NCBI RefSeq assembly: GCF_001641825.1
Contig: NZ_LRFH01000016.1
Coordinates: 186,001 to 250,000 of the forward strand
DNA from: Guyparkeria sp. WRN-7
GTDB taxonomy: Bacteria; Pseudomonadota; Gammaproteobacteria; Halothiobacillales; Halothiobacillaceae
Reading direction: 5' to 3'
DNA length: 64,000 nucleotides
Below, piece by piece: positions 48,631 to 55,708 of this stretch. Within the stretch, counting starts at the first letter, position 1. The number at the start of each line of letters is the position of its first letter. The position numbers and the translations under genes are program-made. The notes beneath the pieces are model-generated. The model saw only the letters and a program-made list of their open reading frames with translations. It made no database searches and had not been told where the DNA came from.

Positions 48631-49782
48631 TCAGTCGATCAGCGTCTCGATCTCCTTGCGCAGGTGCTTTATCGCCGGGGTCACGATGGCGACGAAGTAC
48701 GCCTCGCGCAGCTTGCGCTGGGCCGGGGCATCGGCGAGATAGCCGTTTGCGCCGGTATGCAGCATCGCGCTGTTGGCCGCCCGCAGTGCGAGCTCCGAGC
48801 CGGCCAGTCGCAGTTCGAGCACCTGGCGGAAGTAGGCCGGGTCCGGGTTGTGGACGTCGCGTGCCAGCTCGCGCACCAGCGCGCGGGCATCCTCGAGTGC
48901 CTCACGCAGTTCGTCGGGGCGGTCGTCGAGATAGCAGTTGACGTGACCCAGACGCGGTTCGACGTCTTCACAAAGGCGAATGCAGCCCTCGATCACGCCG
49001 GTGGCCATGCCCGCCTGCAAGAGGACGAACCCGGCCTTGATGCGATTGAGGAACGGACCGACCGGGTCGGCGATCATGTCGCTCTTGGGGATGAAGGCGT
49101 TTTCGAAGAACAGGGCGTACGTGCCGGTGCCTTCCATGCCGCAGAACTCGACCAGCTGCTTGAGCTCGAGGCCGGGCATGTCGGTGTGGACCAGTGCCAT
49201 CACGTCGCGCGGGTTGTCGCCCTCGACGCGGAAGATCGAGCCGAACACGTGTGATTCGCCCAGATTGGAGATCCACGGCAGGTTGCCGTTGACGATGAAG
49301 CCGTCCTCGGTCTCCTCGGCGTGCAGCAGGATGTCCTCGATGCCGGCGAAGTACTTCATCGGGTTGGACAGGGCCGTGCCGCCGAGCAGTTCGCCGCTGG
49401 CCAGTTTCGGCAGCACGGTGGCCTTGAGGTGCTGGTTGTCAGAGTTCTCGACATACCAGGCCACGGCGTCCTGACACCAGGTCATGAAGCCGGTGGACAT
49501 GCATTCGGCCGAGATGCGATCCATGTCGTCGATCGCCGCGGCGATATCCATGCCGCTGTCATTCTGCGAGGCCAGGTGGTGGCGATAGGCGCCGGCCGCG
49601 CCCAGCTCGTGCAGCACGTCGGCCGGATATTCGCCGCGATCGATGGCAATCACCTGCGGCTTGAGGGCGCGGCGGATGACGGTGTCGAGATCCGCCGTCG
49701 TCTCCTCGCGCAGGAATGCCGGAATGGGTGGGGGCGGGGCGGATTGAGGGTCCGCCACGTCCTTGGGAGAGAGAAGGGTCAT
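48631..49782 (-). CDS. Acyl-CoA dehydrogenase-family flavoprotein, possibly monooxygenase-like
   Basis: The 383-residue protein has the acyl-CoA dehydrogenase fold (GGTALSNPMKYFAGIE; CGMEGTGTYALFFENAFIP; HTGANGYLADAPAQRKLREA). The usual catalytic glutamate motif near the C-terminus (YEGT) is replaced by VTPA, as in flavin-dependent monooxygenase relatives such as DszC. The substrate is unknown. It lies between an OsmC-like gene and a rubredoxin reductase. Confidence 0.82.
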   Translation of the reverse strand: MTLLSPKDVADPQSAPPPPIPAFLREETTADLDTVIRRALKPQVIAIDRGEYPADVLHELGAAGAYRHHLASQNDSGMDIAAAIDDMDRISAECMSTGFMTWCQDAVAWYVENSDNQHLKATVLPKLASGELLGGTALSNPMKYFAGIEDILLHAEETEDGFIVNGNLPWISNLGESHVFGSIFRVEGDNPRDVMALVHTDMPGLELKQLVEFCGMEGTGTYALFFENAFIPKSDMIADPVGPFLNRIKAGFVLLQAGMATGVIEGCIRLCEDVEPRLGHVNCYLDDRPDELREALEDARALVRELARDVHNPDPAYFRQVLELRLAGSELALRAANSAMLHTGANGYLADAPAQRKLREAYFVAIVTPAIKHLRKEIETLID

Positions 49783-49886
49783 GAGTCACCTCCTGGGTGA
49801 GGCCCGGCCGGGCCGGGCAGTGGTCGGTGACGAGCAGGGCGGCGATGAAAGCCTTGATGGAGCTGCCGCCCGCTCGTCGAACCGGA

Positions 49887-50450
49887 TCAGGCCAGGTGGC
49901 AGGACAGGTCGACCGGGCGGGTCATGGTGTTGGCGACCGGCGACCACTTCTCGGCCGTGTCCAGCAGGTCCTGCAGCTCCTCGTCGGAAATCGGCTCGAC
50001 CGGCTCGACGTCGAAGTAGACACGGATGGCGGTGAAGCCCAACGGCTTGGATTCGTCGAGATCCCCCGTGCCCCAGACGGCGGTGACGTTGATGTCCGCC
50101 TCCATGGAAAGCTCGAGCTTGGCGAGCTTGATGCCGCGAGCGGTGGCATTGGCCTGCACGCCGACCGCCAGGCAGGCGCCCAGGGCGGCCAGGGTTGCCT
50201 CGGAGGGGTTGGGTGCGGTGTCGTCGCCGAGCAGGTGCGGCGGCTCGTCGACCACGACCGGATCCAGATCGCGGATGTAGGTCAGGTTGCGGAAACGGCC
50301 CTCGCAGACGGTCTTCGCCTTGAGCGTGACGATCGCATCCGGGTTGGACTTGCCCTTCTCGCCCAGGGCCTTGAGGCCGTCGGCGTCGATTTCCTTGAGT
50401 GCCTGGCGGACACAGGACGGGGCGACGGGTTGGGCGGTTGCAGTGCTCAT
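49887..50450 (-). CDS. OsmC-family protein
   Basis: The 187-residue protein has the OsmC/Ohr fold with NPSEATLAALGACLAVGVQ, where the cysteine is the expected peroxidatic or resolving site. Other cysteines are in TVCEGRF and at DLSCHLA near the end. Members reduce organic peroxides or bind thiols. The first gene of its operon, it has a strong sigma-54 promoter. The catalytic pair was not confirmed. Confidence 0.85.
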   Translation of the reverse strand: MSTATAQPVAPSCVRQALKEIDADGLKALGEKGKSNPDAIVTLKAKTVCEGRFRNLTYIRDLDPVVVDEPPHLLGDDTAPNPSEATLAALGACLAVGVQANATARGIKLAKLELSMEADINVTAVWGTGDLDESKPLGFTAIRVYFDVEPVEPISDEELQDLLDTAEKWSPVANTMTRPVDLSCHLA

Positions 50451-50519
50451 GGATCAATACTCCGATGGTTGGTTTGAACGAGGCGGGTCGGTTGCGATCC
50501 CGCCGTGCCGCTCCTGAAT

Positions 50520-50535
50520 TGCAGGGGCTGTGCCA
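50520..50535 (-). promoter_or_regulatory. Sigma-54 promoter of the OsmC-led operon
   Basis: The minus strand reads TGGCACA-GCCC-CTGCA, exact in the two conserved dinucleotides. It lies about 70 bases from the OsmC-like ATG and about 75-135 bases from the palindromes, normal spacing for a sigma-54 enhancer. Confidence 0.85.
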
Positions 50536-50609
50536 ACAATCGGAAATGGCGTCGTGGCGCCATTTGACGACTGGTCGATCTTTGGCCGCTCCGTGGTGGT
50601 GCGGCCATT

Positions 50610-50656
50610 GGCGGACAATGTCCGCCCGTGGCGGTCGGTGGGGCGGACAATGTCCG
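50610..50656. promoter_or_regulatory. Paired palindromes, candidate activator sites shared with cynF
   Basis: GGCGGACAATGTCCGCC (50610-50626) and CGGACAATGTCCG (50644-50656) are symmetric about a central A. Their centres are about 32 bases apart, three helical turns, so both face the same side. The element CCGCCAATGGCGGACAAAG next to cynF shares the GGCGGACAA core. They are placed to serve both divergent promoters. Confidence 0.7.
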
Positions 50657-50721
50657 TTTCGACCCGGAGGAGAGGCGAGTCGTATTTACTAACCAGTTGA
50701 TGGAGAAGGAAAACCTTGGGC

Positions 50722-50737
50722 TGGCAGGCTTCTTGAT
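50722..50737 (+). promoter_or_regulatory. Weak sigma-54-like sequence before cynS
   Basis: TGGCAGG-CTTC-TTGAT has the GG element and correct spacing but GA instead of GC at -12. It is about 75 bases before the cynS ATG. It might be a low-activity promoter or chance; no good sigma-70 promoter was seen instead. Confidence 0.4.
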
Positions 50738-50812
50738 ATGTCATCGGTCAGGCGGTGGCCGCGAGTGGCCGCTTCCGGCATCGACTCAAGCAAATCCGTG
50801 GAGGCATTCGCC

Positions 50813-51256
50813 ATGATGACCAAGCAAGCACTGACCGACCTGATCCTGGAGAAGAAGGACTCACTGGGCCTGTCCTGGGCCGATATCGCGAGCGGGGTGG
50901 GGCTTTCGCCGACGTTCGTTACCTCGGCCTGCCTGGGCATGAACAGCCTCAAGCCCGAGTTTGCCGACAAGCTGGTATCCATTCTCGAGCTGCCGGCCGA
51001 GGCCAAGGCAGCGATCGAGGCCTGCCCGATGAAGACCTGGGAACAGACCGTGCCGACCGACCCGTTGATCTATCGCATCTACGAGGTCATGGGCGTGTAC
51101 GGCCCGACCATCAAGGAACTCGTGCACGAGGAGTTCGGTGACGGCATCATGAGCGCGATCGACTTCACTCTGGGCGTTGACCGCGAGGCCAACCCGGCCG
51201 GTGACCGGGTGGTGATTACCATGAACGGCAAGTTCCTGCCCTACAAGTCGTGGTGA
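50813..51256 (+). CDS. cynS: Cyanase (cyanate hydratase)
   Basis: Cyanase turns cyanate and bicarbonate into ammonia and CO2. The 147-residue protein has an N-terminal helix-turn-helix-like domain (LGLSWADIASGVGLSPTFV) and the catalytic C-terminal part. Arg and Glu are visible in YRIYEVMGVYGPTIKELVHE, and Ser in IMSAIDF. Length matches the family. ATG at 50813 follows GGAGG. The cyanate transporter lies about 9 kb away, with a similar operator. Confidence 0.97.
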   Translation: MMTKQALTDLILEKKDSLGLSWADIASGVGLSPTFVTSACLGMNSLKPEFADKLVSILELPAEAKAAIEACPMKTWEQTVPTDPLIYRIYEVMGVYGPTIKELVHEEFGDGIMSAIDFTLGVDREANPAGDRVVITMNGKFLPYKSW

Positions 51257-51289
51257 TACCCGCGGTGGCCCGGCTCGGGCCGACAATAG

Positions 51290-51320
51290 AAAAAGCGCGC
51301 CCTCCTGGGCGCGCTTTTTT
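51290..51320. terminator. Bidirectional terminator after cynS
   Basis: AAAAAGCGCGCCC-TCCT-GGGCGCGCTTTTTT is a near-perfect stem with A and T runs on the two sides. It serves cynS (plus) and the convergent hypothetical gene (minus). Confidence 0.92.
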
Positions 51321-51339
51321 CATGCAAGGCGGGGTGGCC

Positions 51340-51720
51340 TCAGTTCGGGTGAAGCGTGATGACGAATGTGCCGCTCGGATCCTCGTCGCGCCGGCCGTCG
51401 AAGGTATTGCGCACCCGCCCCGAGAACCGGTCGCGCGGGGCCTGAACGATTGCCTGGTCGCCGGGAATCATATGGGCCTTTTTTAACGATTCCGGCGGTT
51501 CGGGGACGATGATCGCGACGTCACCGTCTTCGCTGTAGCCGACATAGCCATGCAGGTCGTGCCGGTCGTTGTTGACGAACAATTGGAAATCCTCGCTGTG
51601 GCCACCGCTCACGCGCTGGTCGAGGCTCATCTCGTCACCCAGGCCCTTGAGGAACTCGTCTGCCTCTTGCAGCAGTTCATCGCTGAAGCGCGACTTGTCG
51701 GTGATTCGGTCTGATGACAT
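51340..51720 (-). CDS. Hypothetical acidic protein
   Basis: The 126-residue protein is rich in Asp and Glu (SDELLQEADEFLKGLGDEM; HLHGYVGYSEDGD-like DLHGYVGYSEDGDVA) with no membrane segment or known motif. The start at 51720 is chosen after GGAGGAGG. Its function is not recognised. Confidence 0.6.
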   Translation of the reverse strand: MSSDRITDKSRFSDELLQEADEFLKGLGDEMSLDQRVSGGHSEDFQLFVNNDRHDLHGYVGYSEDGDVAIIVPEPPESLKKAHMIPGDQAIVQAPRDRFSGRVRNTFDGRRDEDPSGTFVITLHPN

Positions 51721-51806
51721 CGGTCGGTCCTCCTCCGCGATCATGCACCGACCGAGAGCTTAGCCCAGTCAGTCAGCCCGGGCCGCTGGTGCCTCCGACG
51801 AGCTCC

Positions 51807-52553
51807 TCAGTCGATGACGATTCGGGCATTCAGCGGTTGCACCGGCCGGTTGTTCTCCTGGCCGATCGCCGTCTCGAATGCCTGGATCTGGTCGGTAGAG
51901 AGAGTGGGGCGCTGCTGCATGACAGTCCAGCGCACGCCCTCGCTGCAGGGCGGCGTGGTCAGCGACCCGTTGTAGCGGTAGTGCTCGAGCTTGATCGGCA
52001 ACAGCTCGGTCGCATCGATGGCGGTGTCGAGATCGGCCTCGTCCCCGGCCGAGGCGGGGAGGTTGGCCGCGATCGGGGCAAGCGCATCGCTGGCATTCCC
52101 CTGCTCGAACAGCACCGCGACCACCGCCAGATTGCCTTCGGCATTGGAATGGACGAAATGGACCTCGAGCGGGAAATGCTCACCGTCGACGGTGTGCTCG
52201 CTCGGCGCATGGAAATGGAACTGCTTGAGCTGATAGTCACGGCCGTCGATCGTCAGGGTGCTGCCCTCGTCGTAGTCGACCTGAACGGCATGACCGTTGT
52301 TGACCAGATGGCGACCACCGGCGCGGTAATCGAAGGTCGGGGCAGGCTGGTCCGCCGGTACGGGGGTTTGCAGGTCGATGGGCGACTGGTTCACCCCTTG
52401 GCCGCAGGTCTCGAACGACGCGTCCAGGGATGCCCATTTCGCCGGGCCGGTGTCGCCCCGGTAGCTCCAGTGCGGGGCGTCGGCCGCCATGGTCGGGTGG
52501 ACAAAGCCGAAGGCGATGACCAGTACGGCGGTGGTTCGTGGAGCAATTCGCAT
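51807..52553 (-). CDS. Alpha-class carbonic anhydrase, periplasmic
   Basis: The 248-residue protein has a signal peptide (RTTAVLVIAFGFVHPTMA) and the alpha-class zinc site: QFHFHAPSEH and EVHFVHSN supply the three histidines. NQSPIDL and SLTTPPCSEGVRW are other family motifs. It interconverts CO2 and bicarbonate in the periplasm. ATG at 52553 gives the signal peptide; the longer frame is less likely. The control region contains a TGCATAGA-type motif. Confidence 0.93.
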   Translation of the reverse strand: MRIAPRTTAVLVIAFGFVHPTMAADAPHWSYRGDTGPAKWASLDASFETCGQGVNQSPIDLQTPVPADQPAPTFDYRAGGRHLVNNGHAVQVDYDEGSTLTIDGRDYQLKQFHFHAPSEHTVDGEHFPLEVHFVHSNAEGNLAVVAVLFEQGNASDALAPIAANLPASAGDEADLDTAIDATELLPIKLEHYRYNGSLTTPPCSEGVRWTVMQQRPTLSTDQIQAFETAIGQENNRPVQPLNARIVID

Positions 52554-52668
52554 CGGGATCTCCTTGTCGTGTCCGTGAGTGATGATCACCGCGCGGTACG
52601 ACAAGATAGCAAGGCTAATAGTTCCGAGTGTGGGGCGGATCGGAACGCCGATGCTCCCCCGGTGCGTA

Positions 52669-52690
52669 TGCATAGACAGCTAATGAAAAG
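52669..52690 (+). promoter_or_regulatory. TGCATAGA-type motif between carbonic anhydrase and small membrane gene
   Basis: TGCATAGACAGCTAAT matches 31501-31516 in 15 of 16 bases. Its first ten bases (TGCATAGACA) equal the minus-strand reading of the site at 57485-57506. It lies about 115 bases from the carbonic anhydrase ATG and 70 from the small membrane gene. Confidence 0.55.
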
Positions 52691-52737
52691 GTCGCTACGC
52701 TTGTCCTCGCCTCGAAACCATAACAAGGAGCGTGACA

Positions 52738-53139
52738 ATGCTGATGCTGGAGGTGAAGGACTTGGGATGGTGGTACTGGCTGGTGACGGCCGGACTGCTG
52801 ACTTACGGCGTGCTGGTGGATCCGCTGGGGTTGTTGCTGGCGGTGGGTTTGACGGTGATCAACCTGCTTCACTTTGCTGTACGCGCCGATCACCTCACTG
52901 CGTTCCCGGTCCAGGTGCGCTTTTTCTATTTGCTGTTGCTTCTGATCGCGCTGCCAGAGCCGATGCAATGGCTTTTCTGGATCCCGATGATCGGCACCTG
53001 GGCCCAGGTGCTGGTGGGCTACTGCACCATGGCGCGACTGGTGTCGCTGTTGCCGTGGAACCGGCGTGAGCCCCTGACATGGCGACTGGTGTGGCGGCGA
53101 TTCCTCTCGGCGCCGGTGCGGGGTAGCGTTGCCGATTGA
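52738..53139 (+). CDS. Small hypothetical membrane protein next to carbonic anhydrase
   Basis: The 133-residue protein has about four membrane helices (WLVTAGLLTYGVLVDPLGLL; FFYLLLLLIALPEPMQWLFW). No family was recognised. It is divergent from the alpha-carbonic anhydrase and shares its promoter region. AAGGAG precedes ATG at 52738. It might belong to the inorganic-carbon regulon, but that is only inferred from position. Confidence 0.7.
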   Translation: MLMLEVKDLGWWYWLVTAGLLTYGVLVDPLGLLLAVGLTVINLLHFAVRADHLTAFPVQVRFFYLLLLLIALPEPMQWLFWIPMIGTWAQVLVGYCTMARLVSLLPWNRREPLTWRLVWRRFLSAPVRGSVAD

Positions 53140-53160
53140 GGCACGTCCACCGACACGGCA

Positions 53161-53199
53161 GACAAAAAAAACGGCGCGGGTGATTCCGCGCCGTTTGTC
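53161..53199. terminator. Bidirectional terminator between the small membrane gene and dabA
   Basis: ACGGCGCGG-GTGATT-CCGCGCCGT is a perfect nine-base stem with an A-run before it and TTTGTC after it. On the minus strand the long T-run ends the dabBA transcript. Confidence 0.9.
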
Positions 53200-53218
53200 G
53201 TTTACAGGCCGCTTGCCG

Positions 53219-55678
53219 TCAGGCGGTGACCCAGTCGCCGTGCCCCCGACGGCGTTGTACCTCGCCGTCGTCGGCAATGCGCAATAGGGTCAGCCAGCGG
53301 TTGTCGATCAGATGCTGCAGCGTCTCGTTACCGGCGATGATCCGGTCGATCGCCTCCGCCGGTGCCTCGACGAAGGCCGACAGGCGAAGCGGTTCGTGGC
53401 GCCAGTCCTCGCCGTCGTGCAGTGATTGCATCGACAGGCCGACCCGCAGGTCGCCGCCGTTGCCCTCGAGCACGCCGACCAGGCCGCCGACGACGTTGTG
53501 CAGCACTTTGTTACCCGACCCCTGCCGCTCGTTGTCGACGGTCGAGCCGTAGTACTGCAGGTTGATCCAGCTGGCGACGACCAGCGGGGCGGTCAGGATT
53601 AGCTCGAGCACGCCGAAGCCGTCATCCTGGCGCCAGTCGTAGTCGTGCAGGAACGACCGGCCGGCCAGATCGAGACCGCGGCTGCGTTCGCGCGGGGCGG
53701 CGATGAAGGCGGCATTTCCGGCCAGCCCCCACTCCGGTCGCACCTCGGACCAGTCCCGGCCGCGGTGGGTTGCCACCTGGCGGGCGGCCTCGCGGTCGGA
53801 AGGATTCTCCCGCAGCGTGACCAGCCGCTCGAGCCGGGTGAGGTCGCCTGCCTGCACCAGGGCCTGGCGCAGCTCGTCGAGCCTGGTCTGGTCGACCGCC
53901 CGTTCGTCGAGATCGAGCAGGTCGACCTCGTCGGTCGTGGTGTCGTGCAATGCGGCCACGAAACGCGTATCCGCCGGGATCTCGAGGCCGCGCTCGGCCA
54001 GCCCCGGCCGGATTGCCGGGTCGTTGAGCAGGTCGGCGGCCACCCGGGCGCTCACTTCGCCGGTCTGTCCGGCGCAAGCACCGCAGTCGAGACCCGCGCG
54101 GTGCGGGTTGTTGGTCGTGGTGCTGCCGTGTCCGGCCAGGAGAACGATCGGGGCGATCTCCCCTGTCAGGCCCAGGCCACGCAGGATGCCCTCGGCCATG
54201 CCGACGCGTTCTTCGACCGCGGCCTCGGTGGCGAGCGCCGGATGGACGCGTGCCCGCTCCTCGTCCGTCAGGCCGGCCTGGTCCGGCGGCGGGGCCGGGG
54301 TGTGCCAGCCGAGCGTGTCGCCGATCAGCTTGGGCAGGTAGGTCAGGCCGGCGGACTCGACGAAGGTGAAGCAGGAGGCTGCCGAGAGCTTGAACTGCTT
54401 CCACGACAGGCCCGCGCCGATGCGCTTCTCGCGGCGGGTGGCGAGATCCTCGTCACCGTCGACGCGATCGGCGACCTCGACCCCCGGGTTCAGCAGTACC
54501 GGCGTGTGCGTGCGGCACTTGGATTCGCCCAATCGGCTGTAGGCCAGGGGCACGCCGAAGAAGCCAGCGAAACCGATGGTCTGCGCACCGGGGAAGCTCG
54601 TTTCCAGATGCCGGCGGAACACCTCGGAGCGTACGTCGATGCAGAAGGCCGCCTGAACCGGCGGACGACCGCTATGTGCCCGCGCGTCGCTCCCGGCACG
54701 GAAGTGCTGGATGACGGGGTCGCGGAAGGCGATCTCGGTGGCCGTGAGCATGACCTCGTCGATGACCGCCTCGTTTTCCGCGGTCGCGATCGCCTCGTGG
54801 TGCCGTTTGATCTCCCGTTGCCATTCGCGCCGGATCGCCGCGCTGTCCGTGGCCTTGAGTGCCAACGCCTCCCAGACCAGGCGCACGGCGAGCAGGTCGG
54901 TGAGATCGCTGCAGGTCCCGCCGTTCAGTTCCGCGCCCCACAGGCGATAACGGCAGTAGGCGGCCCAGCCGTTGATCGACTTGAGCGCGGCGAACAGGTA
55001 ATCCGCATGCACCGACTCGGGCAACCGCAGGGTCTCGATCGCCCAGGCGATCGCCTCGATCGGGTCCGTGGGGACGTCGCGCAGATAGCGGCGGGCCTTG
55101 CCCAGGCCGGCGGCCTGGGCGCTGCGGTCGATCAGCGTGTACTCGCGCCAGGCGCGGAACAGGGAATCGCTCTCGTCCGGTGCGCTCCAGATGGCCTGGC
55201 CACGATCGAAGTGCGCGGCCAGGAAGTGGCTGATCTGGTCGACGACGAAGATCGAGATGGGTGCGGCGCCGGGGCGGTCGAGGGCCTCCACCAGCATGGG
55301 CACCGGCGTGCTCGCCGTTCGCGGCGACTCGAGTGCGTCGATGACCGTCTCGACGGCCACCGGGTGGCCCAGCTGCTCGACGGCACGCTCGATGTGCTCG
55401 CGCGTCAGGCGGCCGTCGCGCCAACGGGCCGCGTACCACTCGTGATCCATGGCGGTGCGCTCGCCGGCGATCGCCCCCAGATAGCCGCTGGCCTGGCTGA
55501 ACGTCTGGTCGATCAGGCCGAGGTAGGGATTGACCGCGACGAACGAGTCCAGAGGCCAGAGCGGCGCGATCTTGCGACTGGCCGTTTCGGCAAGCCGGCG
55601 CACGTGCTCGAGATCGAGGTGCTCGTGCGTTTCGGCCGCCTGGACGTTGCTGTGCTGTGCTTGGGTTGCCTGAGTCAT
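53219..55678 (-). CDS. dabA: DabA, cytoplasmic catalytic subunit of the DAB inorganic-carbon pump (DUF2309)
   Basis: The 819-residue protein is DabA, a distant beta-carbonic-anhydrase-like subunit that hydrates CO2 vectorially with DabB. Putative zinc ligands and partners are in AFCIDVRSEVFRRHLE and in AGHGSTTTNNPHRAG-LDCGACAG. The length fits the family. It follows dabB after about 30 bases. In Halothiobacillus the pair concentrates bicarbonate for the carboxysome; no carboxysome genes are in this window. Confidence 0.95.
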   Translation of the reverse strand: MTQATQAQHSNVQAAETHEHLDLEHVRRLAETASRKIAPLWPLDSFVAVNPYLGLIDQTFSQASGYLGAIAGERTAMDHEWYAARWRDGRLTREHIERAVEQLGHPVAVETVIDALESPRTASTPVPMLVEALDRPGAAPISIFVVDQISHFLAAHFDRGQAIWSAPDESDSLFRAWREYTLIDRSAQAAGLGKARRYLRDVPTDPIEAIAWAIETLRLPESVHADYLFAALKSINGWAAYCRYRLWGAELNGGTCSDLTDLLAVRLVWEALALKATDSAAIRREWQREIKRHHEAIATAENEAVIDEVMLTATEIAFRDPVIQHFRAGSDARAHSGRPPVQAAFCIDVRSEVFRRHLETSFPGAQTIGFAGFFGVPLAYSRLGESKCRTHTPVLLNPGVEVADRVDGDEDLATRREKRIGAGLSWKQFKLSAASCFTFVESAGLTYLPKLIGDTLGWHTPAPPPDQAGLTDEERARVHPALATEAAVEERVGMAEGILRGLGLTGEIAPIVLLAGHGSTTTNNPHRAGLDCGACAGQTGEVSARVAADLLNDPAIRPGLAERGLEIPADTRFVAALHDTTTDEVDLLDLDERAVDQTRLDELRQALVQAGDLTRLERLVTLRENPSDREAARQVATHRGRDWSEVRPEWGLAGNAAFIAAPRERSRGLDLAGRSFLHDYDWRQDDGFGVLELILTAPLVVASWINLQYYGSTVDNERQGSGNKVLHNVVGGLVGVLEGNGGDLRVGLSMQSLHDGEDWRHEPLRLSAFVEAPAEAIDRIIAGNETLQHLIDNRWLTLLRIADDGEVQRRRGHGDWVTA

Positions 55679-55708
55679 GGCAGGGTCCTCCCGGTCGTTA
55701 CCGGCGAA

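Larger units (their letters stand above)
50451..50812. other. 362-base divergent control region between the OsmC-like gene and cynS
   Basis: The region holds a sigma-54 promoter for the left operon (50520-50535), two palindromes (50610-50656), and a weaker sigma-54-like sequence for cynS (50722-50737). No gene is seen. Confidence 0.7.
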
